Positions 32,029-34,153 of a DNA stretch of 34,153 bases are shown in pieces; position 1 is the stretch's first letter, and every line of letters begins with the position of its first letter. The position numbers and the translations under genes are program-made. Source of the stretch: CAZJPD01 sp964547795 (GTDB taxonomy: Bacteria > Pseudomonadota > Alphaproteobacteria > Rickettsiales > Midichloriaceae); contig CAZJPD010000006.1 of the NCBI GenBank assembly GCA_964547795.1, positions 1-34,153 on the forward strand, read 5' to 3'. The notes under the pieces were generated by a model. The model had not been told where the DNA came from. It searched no databases and saw only the letters and a list, made by a program, of their open reading frames with translations.

Positions 32029-33297
32029 GTGAAGATAACTTATATAAGATCAAGGCAGATTTTTGATAGCAGGGGTAACCCTACTATTGAAACGGACATA
32101 ATGTTAAACAATAAGTATTTTGGAAGAACTGCTGTCCCAAGTGGGGCATCTAAAGGAATACATGAAGCTCTAGAACTAAGAGATAATAGCGAAGAATACT
32201 ATGGTAAGGGGGTTCTAAAGGCTGTTGCACGAATTAATGGAGAGATAAGGAATAAAATTTTAAATGTTTCATTTCAATCCCCAAAAGAAATAGATGACTT
32301 TCTAATTAAACTTGATGGAACGAACAATAAATCAAATTTAGGAGCAAATACAATTCTCTCCATATCCATAGCTTTTACAAAGGCTAAAGCTGAATCTATG
32401 AGCAAACATTTATTTCAAACGATCACAGAAAGTGAGAATGAATTCACATTACCAAAACCTATGCTTAATATTATCAATGGTGGAGTACATGCTGATAATG
32501 GCTTAGATATTCAAGAGTTTATGATAGTTCCCATCAAATACCATGAGATAAGCCAAAATTTAAAAGTAGCATGCGAAATTTTTCATAACTTAGGGAAAAT
32601 TTTACAAGAAGATTCTTATAAGGTAAATACAGGAGATGAGGGGGGGTTTGCACCTAATATAAAATCAACAAATCATGCTTTAGATTTAATTGTTCGGGCT
32701 ACAGAAGTGGCAGGGTACAATTTAGAAAAAGATGTGTGCTTAGCCTTAGACGTAGCTGCCAATGAAATATATAAAAACGGTAAATATCAATTAAATGGAG
32801 AGGAGAAAGAATTTAATAACATAGAGCTTATAAATTTTTATGAAAATCTTTGCAACAGATATCCTATTATTTCAATTGAGGACCCACTATCGGAAAAAGA
32901 TATAGAGGGGTGGAAAATGATTACAAATAAACTTGGAAATAAAATAAAAATAGTAGGGGATGATTTATTCGTTACAAATCCTAAAAGGCTACAGAAAGGT
33001 ATAGATAATAAATTGGCAAATTCAATTTTAATCAAGATGAATCAAATAGGTACATTAAGTGAAACTCTTGAGACCATAAATTTAGCCAAAAAGCACCATT
33101 TTGCCAATATTATATCACATAGATCGGGGGAAACAGAAGATACGACAATTGCCCATCTTGCAGTTGCAACAAATGCACCATATATAAAAACAGGTTCTAT
33201 TTCAAGGACTGATAGAGTTTGTAAATACAATGAGTTGATAAGGATTGAAGAAGTTATTTCCAGCACTAGGCTTAAGAAGTATAGGCAGATTAAGTGA
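32029..33297 (+). CDS. eno: Enolase
   Basis: Interconverts 2-phosphoglycerate and phosphoenolpyruvate. Motifs in order are IFDSRGNPTIETD and PSGASKGIHEALELRD (usually SGAST), GDEGGFAPN, SIEDPLSEKDIEGW, GDDLFVTN, LIKMNQIGT with catalytic Lys336, and SHRSGETEDTTIAHLAVA. The 422-residue length is normal. The GTG at 32029 is the earliest possible start, since TAA precedes it directly in frame, and it overlaps the stop of a four-codon ATG...TGA reading frame at 32021. With pgk this leaves a lower glycolytic/gluconeogenic segment encoded here. Confidence 0.96.
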   Translation: MKITYIRSRQIFDSRGNPTIETDIMLNNKYFGRTAVPSGASKGIHEALELRDNSEEYYGKGVLKAVARINGEIRNKILNVSFQSPKEIDDFLIKLDGTNNKSNLGANTILSISIAFTKAKAESMSKHLFQTITESENEFTLPKPMLNIINGGVHADNGLDIQEFMIVPIKYHEISQNLKVACEIFHNLGKILQEDSYKVNTGDEGGFAPNIKSTNHALDLIVRATEVAGYNLEKDVCLALDVAANEIYKNGKYQLNGEEKEFNNIELINFYENLCNRYPIISIEDPLSEKDIEGWKMITNKLGNKIKIVGDDLFVTNPKRLQKGIDNKLANSILIKMNQIGTLSETLETINLAKKHHFANIISHRSGETEDTTIAHLAVATNAPYIKTGSISRTDRVCKYNELIRIEEVISSTRLKKYRQIK

Positions 33298-33461
33298 TAT
33301 AACAGTGAATCAATTATGCCTGAAATTTTTTGTTGAAAGTAAGCTGGAATTCACCTACTATGCGATATGAGGTGTATTTATATAACGAAATTATTGATCT
33401 ATAAGTATAAGTTCTGCATAGCAACCAAAAAAATGAGATTAAAAAATAACTGTTTTTTATT

Positions 33462-34022
33462 ATGAAGAATGTTTTTGAAACAATCATAGGGTTTTTAGTG
33501 CTTTTTATTGCAGGGGTATTCACCTATTTTGCCTGTCAAAGTAGTGGAGAGAAGTTAAATAGGGATGACCAGTATACTCTTGTTGCAAGTTTTGATAATG
33601 CCGATGGGATAAAAGTTGGCAGTGAGGTTAGAGTTAGTGGTGTTGTGGTTGGTAAGGTAGTACATAAGGGACTCGATTATGATACCTATTCTGCAGTGGT
33701 AAAAATAGCTTTAAATAGAAAAATAAAATTACCGGAAGATAGTTCTGCCCAAATCATAAGTTCAAGTCTATTGGGAGACAAATATGTATCAATTGCACCA
33801 GGTAATGAGGAAAAAATGCTTGGAGATAAAGATTCAATAGAATTTACTCAATCTTCAATCAATATAGAGGGGATAATCAGTAAATTTTTGTTTGGACTCA
33901 AGGAAAAAAATAACAATGCTACTGGTGAAAATGAAGATGATAATTTTCCTAATAATAATGATAAGTCAGGTGAGCAGAACTACATATTTAATGATTTTAA
34001 AACAGAAAGCTCTATTAGCTAA
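33462..34022 (+). CDS. mlaD: MlaD-like MCE-domain protein
   Basis: Periplasmic substrate-binding subunit of the Mla phospholipid transport system, anchored in the inner membrane. The 186-residue protein has one N-terminal membrane segment (about 8-24) and an MCE domain at about 38-114. Core motifs are SFDNADGIKVGSEVRVSGVVVGKV and QIISSSLLGDKYVSIAPG. A helix (INIEGIISKFLFGL) follows, then a polar Asn/Asp-rich tail. The 164-base gap upstream holds no clear promoter. The next gene starts inside its 3' end, suggesting cotranscription. Confidence 0.9.
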   Translation: MKNVFETIIGFLVLFIAGVFTYFACQSSGEKLNRDDQYTLVASFDNADGIKVGSEVRVSGVVVGKVVHKGLDYDTYSAVVKIALNRKIKLPEDSSAQIISSSLLGDKYVSIAPGNEEKMLGDKDSIEFTQSSINIEGIISKFLFGLKEKNNNATGENEDDNFPNNNDKSGEQNYIFNDFKTESSIS

Positions 34023-34153
34023 GCTAGTATTTTTCCTTTTTACTGTAAATTTGTTGTTTGCAGAGGATTCGATAGGTAATAATACCGAAATTACGTCATC
34101 ACCTTTTAGTGTTCTAAAGGAAGATTTGTATAGCATGAATGACAAAAACTTAT
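33991..34153 (+). CDS. Exported protein of unknown function (partial, runs off the right edge)
   Basis: An ATG at 33991, overlapping the end of mlaD by 32 bases in another frame, opens a reading frame that is still open at the edge (54 codons seen). The N-terminus (MILKQKALLAKLVFFLFTVN, then LLFAED) is a textbook signal peptide with likely cleavage after Ala. In other alphaproteobacteria the gene after mlaD often encodes an exported DUF2155 protein. That is a guess from position, since the domain itself would lie beyond the edge. Confidence 0.6.
   Translation, partial: MILKQKALLAKLVFFLFTVNLLFAEDSIGNNTEITSSPFSVLKEDLYSMNDKNL

Noticed and set aside
31784..32053. Minus-strand 89-codon reading frame over tRNA-Cys
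   Set aside because: It reads through the antisense of a confident tRNA, giving the RPRPESNW.IADLQSAALP-type artefact often misannotated as a protein.
1..34153. CRISPR array, toxin-antitoxin pair, phage or defence island
   Set aside because: I saw no regularly spaced direct repeats, no nuclease/helicase defence genes and no phage structural genes; nearly all genes are housekeeping.

Overview
The window is AT-rich and almost entirely coding. It looks like part of the chromosome of a Rickettsiales-like alphaproteobacterium, probably host-associated. The reasons are the low GC, a DUF2610-like small protein, an MCE/MlaD protein followed by an overlapping exported protein, and decayed repeats of the 'CGTCATTGCGA...TGGCAATC' kind between genes. 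Unlike Rickettsia itself it keeps aspartokinase, diaminopimelate decarboxylase, IMP dehydrogenase, phosphoglycerate kinase, enolase, QueC and QueF. A less reduced lineage (Midichloriaceae- or Deianiraea-like) is therefore possible, but genus-level placement is a guess.

Layout. 136-2720: lysC-lysA, the first and last enzymes of the DAP/lysine route, two bases apart. 2932-5045: gatA and nth, which overlap. 5046-5484: an insertion-sequence graveyard with IS630-like and IS5-like remnants and a small element bounded by inverted repeats and TA. 5485-9617: a purine block, with an adenosine deaminase on the minus strand and, divergently, a CBS-less IMP dehydrogenase plus GMP synthase. 9669-10172: a membrane-anchored protein resembling a SPOR protein that has lost its SPOR domain. 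10291-14727: fabD, fabG, pgk, queC, queF, the last three with 4-base overlaps. 14729-15013 (minus): a small membrane protein. 15079-16084: def and tsaE. 16184-17269: an exported Ppx/GppA-like gene broken by two homopolymer frameshifts. 17411-28591: the conserved secE-nusG-rplKAJL-rpoBC cluster. 28738-30695: sufC-sufD. 30696-32002: a sparse stretch with tRNA-Met (minus), a DUF2610-like gene, degenerate repeats and tRNA-Cys. 32029 to the end: enolase, MlaD and the start of an exported protein that runs off the edge.

How the parts fit: most of this is core machinery for transcription, translation quality (GatA, TsaE, QueC/F, deformylase), fatty-acid initiation, Fe-S assembly, lower glycolysis/gluconeogenesis and guanine nucleotide synthesis. 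The adenosine deaminase beside guaB/guaA suggests adenosine can feed guanine nucleotides if a nucleoside phosphorylase and phosphoribosyltransferase are encoded elsewhere.

I did not find a convincing new multi-gene system. The most interesting signals are the twice-frameshifted exported Ppx/GppA-like gene, the CBS-less IMPDH next to an Asp-to-Asn adenosine deaminase, the mobile-element debris after nth, the repeats flanking the DUF2610-like gene, and the prevalence of GTG/TTG starts in the secE-rpoC cluster.
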